Source: Hyphomicrobiaceae bacterium
GTDB taxonomy: Bacteria > Pseudomonadota > Alphaproteobacteria > Rhizobiales > Hyphomicrobiaceae
Assembly: GCA_017353825.1 (NCBI GenBank)
Contig: JAFMSC010000327.1
Coordinates: forward strand, 1-5,243
Reading direction: 5' to 3'
Length of the DNA: 5,243 nucleotides
The notes beneath the pieces were generated by a model. The model searched no databases. It was not told where the DNA came from and was given only the letters and a program-made list of their open reading frames with translations. A program made the translations under genes and the position numbers. Each line of letters opens with the position of its first letter. Within the stretch, counting starts at the first letter, position 1. Below, piece by piece: positions 4,545 to 5,243 of the stretch.

Positions 4545-4786
4545 CACAGAACATCCTCCACTTCTCGCGCCAGCCCAGGGTGGCCCGCATAGCGCAGCGC
4601 GTTGATGAGCCGACCTGCATTCCACACCGTTGGGTCCGCCGTGAACGTCAGCAGCTCGGCGCGCACGCTGGCCGGCATGTGCGGGAGCTCTGAGATGATG
4701 GTGCTCACCAGCGTGGTCGCGGCGTCTATGGGGATGCGAAGCAGGTGTGGCGGGGGCAGGTCGTCGAGTTCGCGTTTGTCAAACAT
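4544..4786 (-). CDS. Small soluble protein of unknown function, 80 aa
   Basis: First gene of the chain. After a polar N-terminus with D-D-L-P-P-P (residues 8-13) it is mostly helical, with a hydrophobic helix at about 21-34 and two shorter ones towards the C-terminus; it has no membrane segment. I chose ATG 4786 because GGAGA at 4794-4798 lies 7 nt upstream. The in-frame ATG at 4819 has no ribosome binding site and would place the start inside the terminator at 4803-4831. The stop overlaps the start of the 41-aa membrane protein. No family recognised. Confidence 0.75.
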   Translation of the reverse strand: MFDKRELDDLPPPHLLRIPIDAATTLVSTIISELPHMPASVRAELLTFTADPTVWNAGRLINALRYAGHPGLAREVEDVL

Positions 4787-4802
4787 GTCGTCTTCTCCAA
4801 CG

Positions 4803-4831
4803 AAAAAGGGGCTGGCCATAGATGACCAGCC
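4803..4831 (-). terminator. Intrinsic terminator after the ERF gene
   Basis: On the minus strand an 8-bp stem, GGCTGGTC with GGCCAGCC and one G-T wobble (4810-4817 and 4824-4831), closes a 6-nt loop and is followed by CC and a run of five T (4803-4807). It lies 12 nt after the ERF stop codon. The next gene starts at 4786, only 17 bp past the T-run, which leaves no room for a separate promoter between them. Confidence 0.75.
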
Positions 4832-4842
4832 GGTTGAAAACC

Positions 4843-5243
4843 TCAGCCGTTTCTCAGCCTGGTCACGCGGGGCTCAGCACCACCCCACTGCTCAATGTCA
4901 GCCTCGCTCGGTTCACGCTCGAGCTGCCGCAGCGACTCGTGCAAGGCCGTCATCGTCCCACCGAGGCGGGCCTTGGCGTCCTCTTTGGCTGCCACGGCGC
5001 AGTCGCGCCACGCGGCAGGCCATGCCTTTATCTCGAACCGGAACTCATTCCAGATGTCCTGCAGCTCGCTCATGCTCTTGGCTGAGCGCAGCTTGGCTTC
5101 CAGGATCGGCCACTTGCCGTCACGGCGTGCCTGGGCGGCGCTCTTCTGTCCGCCCGCGGCCTGACCGTCGTCGTCTCCGGATACAATGATGTTGAAGCTC
5201 GCCAGCAGGGAATATCGGCGACAGTAGGTGATCGCCGATCCCC
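4843..5243 (-). CDS. ERF-family single-strand annealing protein, C-terminal part
   Basis: The reading frame is open to the right edge, so the N-terminus is missing; 132 residues are visible. The first 13, GSAITYCRRYSLL, followed by a hydrophobic stretch and G-D-D-D-G at about 22-26, match the conserved end of the ERF core (G-S-x-x-T-Y-x-R-R-Y, then acidic residues and G). ERF proteins, named after the essential recombination function of phage P22, bind single-stranded DNA and anneal complementary strands, serving recombination and circularisation of the phage genome. After the core comes a helical domain (about 45-100) with the L-E-A-K-L-R-S-A-K-S-M-S-E-L pattern common in these proteins, then an acidic and basic tail. 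The internal ATG at 5073 could be mistaken for the start of a 76-aa gene. A terminator follows. Confidence 0.88.
   Translation of the reverse strand, partial: GSAITYCRRYSLLASFNIIVSGDDDGQAAGGQKSAAQARRDGKWPILEAKLRSAKSMSELQDIWNEFRFEIKAWPAAWRDCAVAAKEDAKARLGGTMTALHESLRQLEREPSEADIEQWGGAEPRVTRLRNG

Noticed and set aside
4787..4819. Longer start (ATG 4819) for the 80-aa protein
   Set aside because: It lies inside the terminator hairpin and has no ribosome binding site, whereas ATG 4786 has GGAGA at a 7-nt spacing.
4843..5073. Separate 76-aa gene starting at ATG 5073
   Set aside because: The frame continues upstream without a stop to the edge and encodes the ERF signature; the ATG is internal and its ribosome binding site is weak.
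4602..5189. 195-aa plus-strand reading frame
   Set aside because: It lies opposite the ERF gene, the terminator and the 80-aa gene, which are better supported; its sequence is rich in Ser, Arg and Pro as usual for an antisense frame in GC-rich DNA.
1..5243. tRNA genes, CRISPR arrays, insertion sequences
   Set aside because: I saw no cloverleaf pattern, no regularly spaced repeat array and no transposase-like protein in any frame.

Overview
The window looks like part of a tailed bacteriophage genome or an integrated prophage from a GC-rich host, possibly a proteobacterium. I judge this from the dense packing of small same-strand genes, the many ATGA/GTGA stop-start overlaps, and one gene that I can assign to a phage family: the C-terminal part of an ERF-type single-strand annealing protein at the right edge. 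Most other genes are small and match no family I can name with certainty. The host call is an inference from base composition only.

Layout. Positions 1-117 are a leader with two hairpins and no clear gene. A plus-strand block (118-2764) holds six packed genes: a ribbon-helix-helix DNA-binding protein (57 aa), an 88-aa unknown, a 486-aa highly charged protein with an internal peptide motif present three times, and three small unknowns of 103, 82 and 65 aa. The 103- and 82-aa proteins share a short W...P..RR motif. This block converges at about 2765-2796 on minus-strand genes that fill the rest of the window.

Read in their own direction, the minus-strand genes are: the ERF protein (runs off the right edge, ends at 4843); an intrinsic terminator (about 4803-4831); a chain of seven very small genes (80, 41, 63, 48, 113, 54 and 45 aa) in which every neighbouring pair overlaps stop to start; a 124-bp gap with two strong hairpins and a 26/29-bp direct repeat with a 53-bp period; and two coiled-coil proteins (80 and 94 aa). 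At least four of the seven chain members have one hydrophobic segment. The chain could therefore be a lysis or membrane-associated cassette, but no endolysin, lipobox or other diagnostic feature is visible.

The most interesting structure is in the chain. The 54-aa gene is flanked by a perfect 19-bp direct repeat that carries the stop codon of the gene before, the ribosome binding site and the GTG start of the next. Recombination between the two copies would remove exactly this gene and leave a working junction, and a strand-annealing protein is encoded just upstream.
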